Shown here: positions 33,113 to 40,774 of the stretch, in pieces
Numbering within the stretch: the stretch's first letter is position 1
How the letters are laid out: each line of letters opens with the position of its first letter
Origin: CAZVYN01 sp964631125
GTDB lineage: Bacteria > Eisenbacteria > RBG-16-71-46 > CAIMUX01
Assembly: GCA_964631125.1 (NCBI GenBank)
Contig: CAZVYN010000024.1
Coordinates: forward strand, 1 to 50,367
Length of the DNA stretch: 50,367 nucleotides
Reading direction: 5' to 3'
Position numbers and translations under genes: made by a program
Notes under the pieces: model-generated
Database searches by the model: none
Told to the model about the DNA's origin: nothing
Seen by the model: the letters and a program-made list of their open reading frames with translations, nothing else

Positions 33113-34306
33113 TCAGCGCAGCCGCTCGAGCCCGTCGACAAAGGCGCCGTAGCCCGCGTCGAGCACCTCGTTGGAGGCGGCGAACGAGAGGCGGACGTGA
33201 CGACTCGATCCGAAGGCGGAACCGGGCACGACGGCGACGTGCGCCGTCTCCAACAACCAAGCGGCCAGGTCATCGACGGTGTCGATGACGCGCCCTTCCG
33301 CTTGCAGTCCAAGGTAAGACGAGACATCGGGGAAGACGTAGAACGCGCCGCGAGGGGGACAGACGCGCAGCCTCGGCGCGCGCGCGAGGATGGCGGCGAC
33401 GCGCTCCCGACGGACCGCGAAGACCTGCGCCATCTCGCGGCAGGCGACGCCGCCGTCGCGCAACGCCGCTATCGCCGCTGCTTGCGAGATGCTGGAGGCG
33501 TTCCCGCTGAGATGACTCTGGATGCCCGCGGCCGCGTCCACCCACTGACGCGGGCCGGCGGCGTACCCGATCCGCCACCCGGTCATGGAGAAACTCTTCG
33601 AGACGCCGTTGACCGTCAGCGTGCGCGCCGCGATCTCTCGGCCGAGCGAAGCGACGCTCACATGCTCGGCGCCCCCGAAGACGATCGTCTCGTAGATCTC
33701 ATCGGTGATCAGGAGCAGATCGCGCTCGACGACGATGCGCGCGAGCGCCTCCAGTTGTGCGCGGTCGTAGACGGCGCCGGTCGGATTGTTCGGCGAGTTG
33801 ATCATGAGGACGCGGGAACGCGGACCGATCGCGCGGGTCAACGCCTCGGGCGTGAGCGTGAAGCCGGTCGACTCATCGGTCTCGATCACCTTGGGCACGC
33901 CGCCCAAGAGCCGCACCTGCTCCGGATACGAAACCCAGTACGGCGCGGGGAGCAGCACTTCGTCCCCGTCGTCGAGCACCGCCGCCAGCGCCGTGTAGAT
34001 CGACTGCTTGGCGCCCGCCCCGACGAGGACTTCTTCCGGCGTCACCACGACACCGTTCTCGGCGCCGAGTTTCTCCGCGATCGCGGTGCGCAGTTCGATC
34101 GTCCCGTTCGGGCTCGTGTAGGTCGTGCGACCCGCGCGGATCGCCTCGATCCCCGCCTCGGCTGCGCACGGCGGAGTCGGGAAGTCGGGTTGCCCGGCGC
34201 CCAGGTTCCAGACGCGCGTCCCGCTCGCCGCCAGCCGGCGCGCCTTCTCGTCGATCGCGATGGTGGTAGAAGGGGTGACGCCCGACGCGCGGCGCGACGG
34301 TTTCAT
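33113..34306 (-). CDS. Aspartate aminotransferase-like enzyme (class I)
   Basis: A 397-residue PLP enzyme of the AspB subfamily (Ib), probably interconverting aspartate and oxaloacetate, possibly with prephenate. Signatures are WNLGAGQPDFPTPP, YTSPNGTIELRTAIAEKLG, NSPNNPTGAVY, ITDEIYETIVFG, and the PLP lysine in NGVSKSFSMTGWRIGYAAG. The C-terminal arginine lies in SSRHVRLSFA. The start PSRRASGVTPSTTIAIDEKAR is typical. The ATG at 34306 overlaps the coaD stop (ATGA). Confidence 0.93.
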   Translation of the reverse strand: MKPSRRASGVTPSTTIAIDEKARRLAASGTRVWNLGAGQPDFPTPPCAAEAGIEAIRAGRTTYTSPNGTIELRTAIAEKLGAENGVVVTPEEVLVGAGAKQSIYTALAAVLDDGDEVLLPAPYWVSYPEQVRLLGGVPKVIETDESTGFTLTPEALTRAIGPRSRVLMINSPNNPTGAVYDRAQLEALARIVVERDLLLITDEIYETIVFGGAEHVSVASLGREIAARTLTVNGVSKSFSMTGWRIGYAAGPRQWVDAAAGIQSHLSGNASSISQAAAIAALRDGGVACREMAQVFAVRRERVAAILARAPRLRVCPPRGAFYVFPDVSSYLGLQAEGRVIDTVDDLAAWLLETAHVAVVPGSAFGSSRHVRLSFAASNEVLDAGYGAFVDGLERLR

Positions 34307-34830
34307 CGCGCCCCTCCCACCGGCGTCGCGTCGCTCGAACCGGGTCCCAGACGATCGCGCAATCGAGCAGCGACCGCGGGCGGAACCAACCCCTCGACCG
34401 AACCGCCGCTGCGCACGATCTCCTTCACCAGAGTGGAGTTCAGCACCGTGAACTTCTCCGAAGGCATGAGGAAGATCGTGACGAGATCGGGCGCGAGCTT
34501 CTGGTTCATCAGCGCCATCTGGAACTCGTACTCGAAGTCGGAAACGAAGCGCAGCCCTCGGATCAGCGCGTTGGCGCCGAGGCTTCGCCCGAACTCGACC
34601 AGCAACCCCTCGAACTTCTGGACTCGGACCCCCTGATGGAGAACAGGGTCGAGGCTCTCGCTGAACATCGTGACGCGTTCTGCCGCCGTGAAGAGCGGCT
34701 GCTTGTGGTGCCGATCCGCCACCGCCACCACGACCTCGTCGAAGACGTTGCGCGCGCGAGACAAGATGTCGAGGTGCCCGAGCGTGACCGGATCGAAGGT
34801 GCCGGCGAAGACGCCGAGTCGGCCGCTCAT
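34303..34830 (-). CDS. coaD: Phosphopantetheine adenylyltransferase
   Basis: This enzyme makes dephospho-CoA from 4'-phosphopantetheine and ATP, the penultimate step of CoA synthesis. It has 175 residues. The nucleotidyltransferase motif GTFDPVTLGHLDILSRA (TxGH) opens the protein. ADRHHKQPLFTAAERVTM, LIRGLRFVSDFEYEFQMALMN and STLVKEIVRSGGSVEGLVP are standard CoaD landmarks. The ATG at 34830 overlaps the rsmD stop (ATGA), a very common rsmD-coaD pairing, and its own stop overlaps the aminotransferase start. The tail after residue 160 is slightly longer than usual. Confidence 0.97.
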   Translation of the reverse strand: MSGRLGVFAGTFDPVTLGHLDILSRARNVFDEVVVAVADRHHKQPLFTAAERVTMFSESLDPVLHQGVRVQKFEGLLVEFGRSLGANALIRGLRFVSDFEYEFQMALMNQKLAPDLVTIFLMPSEKFTVLNSTLVKEIVRSGGSVEGLVPPAVAARLRDRLGPGSSDATPVGGAR

Positions 34831-35402
34831 CGTGCGACCTCGAGGGCGCGCCGTTCGAAGAAGTGCAGCATCGTTCCTCCCGCCGGTCTGACTCTCACCC
34901 GTTCCAACCGGCCGACCGCTTCCGTCAGCGCGCTCTCGCGGCGCGTCTCGATCACCACGCCGCCGTCGGGCGCGATGAGCAGATCTCCTTCGCGTCCGAG
35001 TCGCTCGATCAGGCGAATGTCCTCCCCGAGATCGTACGGCGGGTCGGCCAGGATCCAATCGAATCGCCGTCCCTCGCTCTCGAGCTTGGTGAGCGCACCC
35101 GCCACCGACATGGCCAACAACCGAGTCCGCGCGCCCGCCCCGAGCGCCTGGCGATTCGCCTCCAGCGCGGCGCGAGCGCGAGCCGACGACTCGACGAAGA
35201 CGACCGAAGTGGCCCCACGACTGAGCGCCTCGAGCCCGAGGGCGCCCGTGCCGGCATAGAGATCGAGCACCGCGGCCCCGATGACCCGCCGCCCCAGGAT
35301 GTCGAAGAGAATCTGCCGCACCCGATCCTGCGTCGGCCGGACCGCGTCGCCGCGCGGCGCCAGCAGCGTGCGACCGCCCCATTCACCCGACACTATTCGC
35401 AT
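34827..35402 (-). CDS. rsmD: 16S rRNA (guanine966-N2)-methyltransferase RsmD
   Basis: An SAM-dependent methyltransferase of 191 residues acting on 16S rRNA in the assembling small subunit. It starts RIVSGEWGGRTLLAP and has RPTQDRVRQILFDIL, the SAM-binding motif VLDLYAGTGALGLEALSRGA, and the catalytic DPPYDLG in WILADPPYDL. All are diagnostic of RsmD. It lies 10 bases after the shikimate kinase gene and overlaps coaD by four bases. Confidence 0.97.
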   Translation of the reverse strand: MRIVSGEWGGRTLLAPRGDAVRPTQDRVRQILFDILGRRVIGAAVLDLYAGTGALGLEALSRGATSVVFVESSARARAALEANRQALGAGARTRLLAMSVAGALTKLESEGRRFDWILADPPYDLGEDIRLIERLGREGDLLIAPDGGVVIETRRESALTEAVGRLERVRVRPAGGTMLHFFERRALEVAR

Positions 35403-35412
35403 TCGGACGCTC

Positions 35413-35937
35413 TCATGTCGTGAACCCGAGTCGCGCCACGATCTCCTCCGCCACGTCGTCCACCGTCCGTCCGTCGGTCTCGATCACCTCGTCGGCCTCG
35501 GCGTAGAGCGGCTCCCGTTGGCGCAGCAACTCCGGGATCAGGAGATCGAGATCGCGGCCCGCCATGAGCGGCCGCTGCGGTGTTCCCGGCTCCTCCAAAC
35601 GCGTTCGAACGTACGCGACGGAGACCCGCAACCAGAAGGTCACGCAGCGATCACGCAAGACCGCACGATTCTCGGGACGCAGGATGGTGCCGCCGCCGCA
35701 CCCGATGATCTGCCCGCTGCCCGCGCACAATTCGCTCAGGATCCGGCTCTCGATCTGACGGAACCACGGCTCGCCCAACGTCTCGAAGATCCGTTGGACC
35801 GGCGCTTTCGCGACCTCCTCGACCAAACGATCGACGTCGCGAAACGGAAGACCGGTGCGAACCGAGAGCCGCTCGCCCACCTGCGTCTTCCCCGCCGTCA
35901 TGAAGCCCACGAGCGCGATGTTCTTCGAGAGCAGCAC
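35413..35937 (-). CDS. aroK: Shikimate kinase
   Basis: It phosphorylates shikimate with ATP in the aromatic amino acid pathway. It has 174 residues. The Walker A is GFMTAGKTQVGE (the family has GxMGxGKS/T, so Ala replaces the second Gly). The shikimate-binding aspartate lies in RDVDRLVEE. Other segments are FETLGEPWFRQIESRIL and the glycine motif IIGCGGGTIL, with the lid arginine near RPLMAGRD. The frame is open upstream through tatA, but the GTG at 35937, seven bases after the tatA stop, gives the canonical start LLSKNIALVGF. Confidence 0.93.
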   Translation of the reverse strand: MLLSKNIALVGFMTAGKTQVGERLSVRTGLPFRDVDRLVEEVAKAPVQRIFETLGEPWFRQIESRILSELCAGSGQIIGCGGGTILRPENRAVLRDRCVTFWLRVSVAYVRTRLEEPGTPQRPLMAGRDLDLLIPELLRQREPLYAEADEVIETDGRTVDDVAEEIVARLGFTT

Positions 35938-35944
35938 GCGGTCG

Positions 35945-36295
35945 CTACTTCCGTCCTGCGGGGTCGCCGTCGACGTCGATGACGGCGTCGGGTTCGGCCG
36001 GCGCGGCCGGCGTCGCCGGCTCGGGTTCGACGCCCGGGTACGTCGGCGACGAGATCTCTCGCGGAACCGACGCTTCCGCTCTCGGACGACGCGGCGGCAC
36101 GCGCGTGGTCTCGTCGTCCTCCAGCGCCCCGATCGTCTCCTGACGGATCTCCTGTTCGATTCCGCGCACCGCATGTTGGAACTGACGAAGACCCTGCCCG
36201 AAGGATCGCGCCGCCTCCGGGATCCGCTTGGATCCGAAGAGCAGGAGCACGACGAGCATTATGAGCAGGAGTTCTTGGGTGCCGATGTTGAACAT
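35945..36295 (-). CDS. tatA: Sec-independent translocase subunit TatA/E
   Basis: A small inner-membrane protein that forms the Tat channel for folded proteins. It has 116 residues. The N-terminal helix FNIGTQELLLIMLVVLLLFG is followed by the hinge SKRIPEAARSFGQGLRQF (the FG-x-KxxPE-type motif), an amphipathic helix, and an acidic/proline-rich tail of about 55 residues that is variable in the family. The frame extends upstream across a terminator hairpin, but the ATG at 36295 is the functional start. No tatB or tatC is nearby. It is the first gene of the long minus-strand run. Confidence 0.93.
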   Translation of the reverse strand: MFNIGTQELLLIMLVVLLLFGSKRIPEAARSFGQGLRQFQHAVRGIEQEIRQETIGALEDDETTRVPPRRPRAEASVPREISSPTYPGVEPEPATPAAPAEPDAVIDVDGDPAGRK

Positions 36296-36323
36296 GAGCG
36301 AGGGGACATCGTAGCAGAACGAG

Positions 36324-36356
36324 GAAGCCCCTCGGACTCGCGGTCCGAGGGGCTTC
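36324..36356. terminator. Strong 14-bp hairpin upstream of tatA
   Basis: GAAGCCCCTCGGAC (36324-36337) and GTCCGAGGGGCTTC (36343-36356) are exact complements around a five-base loop. It lies between the PorV-like gene and tatA, downstream of a first hairpin at 36404-36425, and probably insulates the two operons. Confidence 0.75.
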
Positions 36357-36403
36357 TTGCAGATTCCCTTACTCGACCCCGAGTTGGGTCGGAGCAAAGA
36401 GGA

Positions 36404-36425
36404 CGGCTCGCCCGAAGGCGAGCCG
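36404..36425 (-). terminator. Rho-independent terminator after the PorV-like gene
   Basis: On the minus strand CGGCTCGCC and GGCGAGCCG form a nine-bp stem with a TTCG tetraloop, followed by TCCTCTTTG. It begins four bases after the stop codon at 36432-36430, so it is a convincing intrinsic terminator of the outer-membrane gene cluster. Confidence 0.85.
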
Positions 36426-36429
36426 CTAC

Positions 36430-37461
36430 TCAGAACCTCACATTCGCCGAGAAGGTGTGCAGGTCGTCGAAGAAGCTATCGATGGTCTGGAAGGCGTAGT
36501 CGACTCCGATGTCGGCCCCGCCGAACGGCGCCTTCACGCCCACGCCGAAGGTCGGTCCGTAGAGGAAGTCGTCCTGACCGGAACCGATGAATCCGCCGCG
36601 AACCGCGAGCACGTCGCGGTACATGTACTCCGCGCCGCCCCGCACCTCGTCCAAGGAGAAATTGTTGCTCTGATACGCCCCGTACGCGTGGAGGCTGTTG
36701 TCTCCACTCTCGAACGCGCTCACCTCCCCGCCGATCTGAAAGTATGACGGCAGCTCGAACTCGGACGACTGCCCCGAGAGGATCCGCGGCAACGCCTGAG
36801 GGTCGTCGCCCGGACGACGGATGCTGATCTCCAAGTCGGAGCCGCTGTACTGCATGCTCGTCCCGAAGTTCTTCATCACGACGCCGAAGCGGCTGTTCCG
36901 CCAGGGGATGTCGTACCGCAGTCCGAGATCGAACGAGAGTCCGTGCGCCGACGTGTTGAGGACCGACTCACTCACGTACTGACCGGTCGCGCCGAAACTG
37001 ATCGCGTCGGTCAGATAGCGCGAGTACGTAGCGCCCAGCACCGAGAAGGTGATCGCTTCCACCTGTCCCGTACCCTCCGGCGCGTCTTCCGTGGTCACAT
37101 AGAGGTCGCCGATGTCCAAAACCTTCGCCGTGAACGCCAGATTGCCGAAGCTCTGGTTCGTCGCGAGCGCGAAGTAGCGAACATCCATGTCGGCTAGATA
37201 CTGCGTGTGGCTGAAGACCGCCTCTACCCCTTGGTTCGAAGCCAGCCCCGCCGGGTTGTAGAAGATCGACTGCAGACCGTGACCAGCCGCCACCGTGGCG
37301 CCGCCGAGCGCGAGACCGCGAGTACCGACCGGGATCCGCAACTCAGCCGCTCCCGCCGTCCCGGTCCGACGCTCGTTTCCCGCGACCGTGTCTCCCACGC
37401 TCGCCGCGCCGAGCGCGACCAGGGCGAGGAGCGCGGCCGTCGTGTGCATACCTTGCTTCAT
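36430..37461 (-). CDS. PorV/PorQ-like outer membrane protein (UPF0164-type)
   Basis: A 343-residue predicted beta-barrel with a signal peptide. GGGAGG precedes the ATG. The opening after the signal, AAELRIPVGTRGLALGGATVAAGHGLQSIFYNPAGLA, matches the PorV/UPF0164 pattern (xFLxIxxGARAxGMGxAxxAxxxDxxAxxxNPAGLA). The rest alternates barrel strands and ends with an aromatic residue (SANVRF), as outer-membrane proteins do. In Bacteroidota PorV shuttles type IX secretion cargo. Here it lies 39 bases downstream of a large protein with a type A-like sorting domain, which supports the same role. No other T9SS gene is in the window. Confidence 0.82.
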   Translation of the reverse strand: MKQGMHTTAALLALVALGAASVGDTVAGNERRTGTAGAAELRIPVGTRGLALGGATVAAGHGLQSIFYNPAGLASNQGVEAVFSHTQYLADMDVRYFALATNQSFGNLAFTAKVLDIGDLYVTTEDAPEGTGQVEAITFSVLGATYSRYLTDAISFGATGQYVSESVLNTSAHGLSFDLGLRYDIPWRNSRFGVVMKNFGTSMQYSGSDLEISIRRPGDDPQALPRILSGQSSEFELPSYFQIGGEVSAFESGDNSLHAYGAYQSNNFSLDEVRGGAEYMYRDVLAVRGGFIGSGQDDFLYGPTFGVGVKAPFGGADIGVDYAFQTIDSFFDDLHTFSANVRF

Positions 37462-37500
37462 CAGAACCTCCCAGATTCGCCAGAGTCCGTTCCAGCGCCA

Positions 37501-40500
37501 CTAGAACGTGTTCAGCCGCTCCTTCTCGATGAAGATCGCGAGGCGTCCGTGCGTAGATGCGAGGGAGCGACCTCCGTCGCGCGCCTCGACGTGATAGATA
37601 TAGACGCCGCTCGCGACCGGGAGAGCCCGATCGGTCGTGAGGTCCCACTCCAAGATCGAGGAACTGCTCGCCGGCTTGTCCAGTGTCCGCACTAGCTCGC
37701 CCGCCAAGTTGAAGATGCGAACCTTCGCTTCGCGCGGCAGACCGGTGAACTTCACCCGACGATCGAACTGGTTCAGCTCGTAGACCGAGTGCGCGCGGTA
37801 CGGATTCGGCACGACGCGGATCTGCTCCAGGTCGTCCTCCAGGTTCGACTGCGCGAACGTGACTCCGCTCGTGTCGAGCCGGAAGACGTCCGCGGACGAG
37901 TTCGGCTTCGTGGTCGAGAACTGGATGACGGTGCCTTGCGCCGGCATGACGAGCGGATCTACCCGCGAGACCACGATCAGTCGCGCGAACAACTCGACCG
38001 TCGAGGTGTCGTTGTCGTACGAGCCGTCGGCCACATCCGCGAGGAAAGCCTCATAGTCACCGTCGAATCGGTAGGCATACGCCCAGTCGGTCGCGGGCGA
38101 GCTCGAGAACGGGTCGGTCACTCCCTCGGAGTAGTCGTAGACGCCGCTCGTGCCGCCGCCGCCGGTCAGGAAGACGAGCAGTCGCGTCTCGACGCCGGTG
38201 ACCGGGTTGCGCTCGTAGAAGCCGAACGGCACCGGCCCGACTTCTCCCTTGTCGAACGCCCACACTCCGATGTTGTCCGGGCTCCCGTCCCATTTCATGA
38301 AGATGTCGCTCGACGTCAGGTTCGCGTTGTCCGAGCCGTCACGGGTCAGTCGGCCGACGCCGCCGTCGCCGCCGCCCGCCGAGAGCAGCCACTCGGCGGT
38401 GGAGCCGCGGCTGTGCCAGACGTCGTTGCCAGGACCGCCCTTCCCGTCGGCGTCGACCGCAACGCCGCCCGGGCCGGCGATCTCATCGATCATCGGGGCC
38501 GGTACGCTGTTGGTCTTGAAGCCCGGAAGAGCGCCGGCCACCCGCCACTGGATTCCGTCCGCGATCAGGTAGGCATCGTCGAAGGTCTGGTTGCGCTGGT
38601 CCGCCAACACGGTGACGCCGCGCGTCGTGTTGATCAGATTCCAGACCGGGACTTCGATGAAGGGATGCGCCGAATCTCCGGTCGCCTCTTCGATCACATC
38701 GAACCGAACCTCGTAGACATCCCCGGTCGTGGCGCTGGGGTCGACGACGATCGCGTCGACGAAACCATCGCTGGTGCCGGAAATGCGCTCCATGCGGACG
38801 ACGATACCGGGAGCTCCGTCGCCGTGGGTCTCACCCGCCGCCGGCTTCTCCGGCACGACCGTGATCGCCGCAGGCGCGTTCTCTAGCGTCTTGAGGCCGG
38901 CCCCGGCCGCCCCGTTGTAGCTATACGAAGTCACCGTGTAATAGTAGGGCTTCGCAACTCGGATCGGTCCACCGAAAACCAGATCTTCCTCGATCATGAA
39001 CGTGTAGCGAATGCCGGAGTCGCTTCCGAACTGTACCGGCGTGCTGACCACGACCCCGGTCCGTGCATCGAATTGATCGTCGAAGATGATTCCGACGTCA
39101 TTGTTCACGTCGTAGGTCGCGATCCGCGTCCACGGCCCCGCGATCGAGGCGCCCTGATAGACGTTGTAGCCTTCGAAATGATAGTCGCCTTCGACGTAGT
39201 CCCGCTCCGAGCGACCGTCCCAACTGAGGACGACGGCCCCGTCGAGGCCGGCCGCATCGACGACCGGCGCGATCGGCGGCCGCGGGAGGTCGAAGTTCTC
39301 GTCGAACGCGGTCTGAGCGAAGAAGTCGTTGAACTTCAGCGCTGTGATCGAAGTGAAGCGATCAGCGCCTCGGCCCACGATCACGGCTCCGACTACCTCC
39401 TGCGTGTCGCCAGGCGCCATGGTGAAGGGACCGGAGGAGAGCATCAGGCGTCGGTCCGCGGGGCCTGTGTCGAGCCAACCGGTGCGTGCGACCGGATCCC
39501 CGGAGACGGAGTACCGCGTCGGCTTGTTGGTCGCTGGATTGATGACCGTCGCGCCGCTCGCGTCGAAGCCCTGCATGTATCCGTAGGTCTTTCCGGGTTC
39601 ATCCGGATCGGTGCCGTTGATGTACTTGTTGAAAGAGGTCATCGGCAGATTCCGGTAGCCCGGAACGAGCACGCCGCTGACCGAAGCTGTGTCCCCAGGC
39701 GACTCGACTATCGGGCCCTGGAAGAAGTCGAAGCCGACGGCGGGCGGCGAACTCCCGTAGAGGTTGTCGCGGTTCGTCGCGTTGTAGACGTAACCGAGCG
39801 ACAGCGTCGTGTCGGCGCCGACTAGATCATCCCCTGCGCCGCCGAGATCCGGGTCCGACCACATCGAGACGAACGCATCCTCGATCGTGTTCGAGCCCTT
39901 GTTGATGACTTTCCACTTCATGAAGTAGACGTTGCCGAGCGGGCCGGGTCGATTGAAACCGAACGTGGTCTGCTGGATCTCGACGCCGAGGGCGGTGGTG
40001 CCCATGGCGCGATTGGTGTGCTTCTCCGGATCCAGGTCGTGGTAAACGGACCACAGAGTCTGGTCACCGAGGAGGAGCGGATTCCCGAGGCTGTCGACCG
40101 GCGCGCCGTCGGCCACAGGCCACTCAGCATAGTCAGGATTGCTCGCATCGGTGTCGCCGAGCGAGATCTTGTAGACGCGATTCTTTTCCAGACCTTCTTC
40201 TTCGAAGGTCGTAGGAGAAGTGATCCTTCCGGCGGCGAATTCGTTCGAGTATTCGGCGATGGCGCCCCGGACCTCGCCGTTGACCTTGCCGGCGATCCAC
40301 AAACCTGATGCATAGACGGCAGTGAGCTGAGTGCCCTTCGGGTAGATCAACCCCGACGCTTGGTTCGGGATGTCATAGGAAAACGAACCTTGATTCGTCA
40401 CCCACATGTCGAGGTTGTTCGCATCGATCCGGGTATCGTTGTCGATGATCTGCGAAGCCGGCGGGACAGATTGGTCCTGTCGCTCGGTTGGATTCGCGGA

Positions 40501-40596
40501 CCACGCGGAAGTTGCGCCGGACGCCGCCCCGAGCCCCGCGAGCAGGATCGTGAGCCCGAGGCGCCAATGGGTCCTCGCTCGACGGATTCGCTTCAT
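37501..40596 (-). CDS. Large secreted protein with type A-like C-terminal sorting domain
   Basis: A 1031-residue exported protein. GGAGGAGAGGA precedes the ATG at 40596. The signal peptide has LTILLAGLGAASGATSAWSA. The early segment SGLIYPKGTQLTAVYASGLWIAGKVNGEVR is a pattern I associate with uncharacterised long FCB surface proteins. Beta-sandwich/fibronectin-like modules lie at about 490-620 (PPIAPVVDAAGLDGAVVLSW ... PYYYTVTSYSYNG). The C-terminal 100 residues (IRVVPNPYRAHSVYELN ... REAKVRIFNLAGELVRTLD ... GVYIYHVEARDGG) form a type A/FlgD-like sorting domain. It is followed by a PorV-like gene and preceded by a TonB receptor. The function is unknown; it may be a surface-bound or released binding protein or enzyme. 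Confidence 0.8.
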   Translation of the reverse strand: MKRIRRARTHWRLGLTILLAGLGAASGATSAWSANPTERQDQSVPPASQIIDNDTRIDANNLDMWVTNQGSFSYDIPNQASGLIYPKGTQLTAVYASGLWIAGKVNGEVRGAIAEYSNEFAAGRITSPTTFEEEGLEKNRVYKISLGDTDASNPDYAEWPVADGAPVDSLGNPLLLGDQTLWSVYHDLDPEKHTNRAMGTTALGVEIQQTTFGFNRPGPLGNVYFMKWKVINKGSNTIEDAFVSMWSDPDLGGAGDDLVGADTTLSLGYVYNATNRDNLYGSSPPAVGFDFFQGPIVESPGDTASVSGVLVPGYRNLPMTSFNKYINGTDPDEPGKTYGYMQGFDASGATVINPATNKPTRYSVSGDPVARTGWLDTGPADRRLMLSSGPFTMAPGDTQEVVGAVIVGRGADRFTSITALKFNDFFAQTAFDENFDLPRPPIAPVVDAAGLDGAVVLSWDGRSERDYVEGDYHFEGYNVYQGASIAGPWTRIATYDVNNDVGIIFDDQFDARTGVVVSTPVQFGSDSGIRYTFMIEEDLVFGGPIRVAKPYYYTVTSYSYNGAAGAGLKTLENAPAAITVVPEKPAAGETHGDGAPGIVVRMERISGTSDGFVDAIVVDPSATTGDVYEVRFDVIEEATGDSAHPFIEVPVWNLINTTRGVTVLADQRNQTFDDAYLIADGIQWRVAGALPGFKTNSVPAPMIDEIAGPGGVAVDADGKGGPGNDVWHSRGSTAEWLLSAGGGDGGVGRLTRDGSDNANLTSSDIFMKWDGSPDNIGVWAFDKGEVGPVPFGFYERNPVTGVETRLLVFLTGGGGTSGVYDYSEGVTDPFSSSPATDWAYAYRFDGDYEAFLADVADGSYDNDTSTVELFARLIVVSRVDPLVMPAQGTVIQFSTTKPNSSADVFRLDTSGVTFAQSNLEDDLEQIRVVPNPYRAHSVYELNQFDRRVKFTGLPREAKVRIFNLAGELVRTLDKPASSSSILEWDLTTDRALPVASGVYIYHVEARDGGRSLASTHGRLAIFIEKERLNTF

Positions 40597-40737
40597 TCCT
40601 CTCCTCCCTGATAGGTCGGCAGACGCGCTGCCTCCCGTCCGGACGGATGGGGCCCCGCCAGCGCCCCTCGATCCTGTCCACTCCTGGTCACAGTCCCCGC
40701 GAGTGAATTCTTCCACCGCGGGTCGGAACTATGAGAA

Positions 40738-40766
40738 GGGCGGAGCGGAGAGTGTCCGCGCCGCCC
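40738..40766 (-). terminator. Hairpin terminator after the TonB receptor gene
   Basis: GGGCGGAGCGGA (40738-40749) and TCCGCGCCGCCC (40755-40766) pair over 12 bp with one mismatch around a five-base loop. On the minus strand it is followed by TTCTCATAGTT. It begins eight bases after the receptor stop and may limit read-through into the next gene. Confidence 0.65.
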
Positions 40767-40774
40767 CGATTCGA

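Noticed and set aside
31277..34636. Very long plus-strand open frame (over 1100 codons) opposite obg, the zinc ribbon gene, the aminotransferase and coaD
   Set aside because: High GC makes long antisense frames common. The product is Arg/His/Asp-rich without domains, while the minus strand carries four clear genes.
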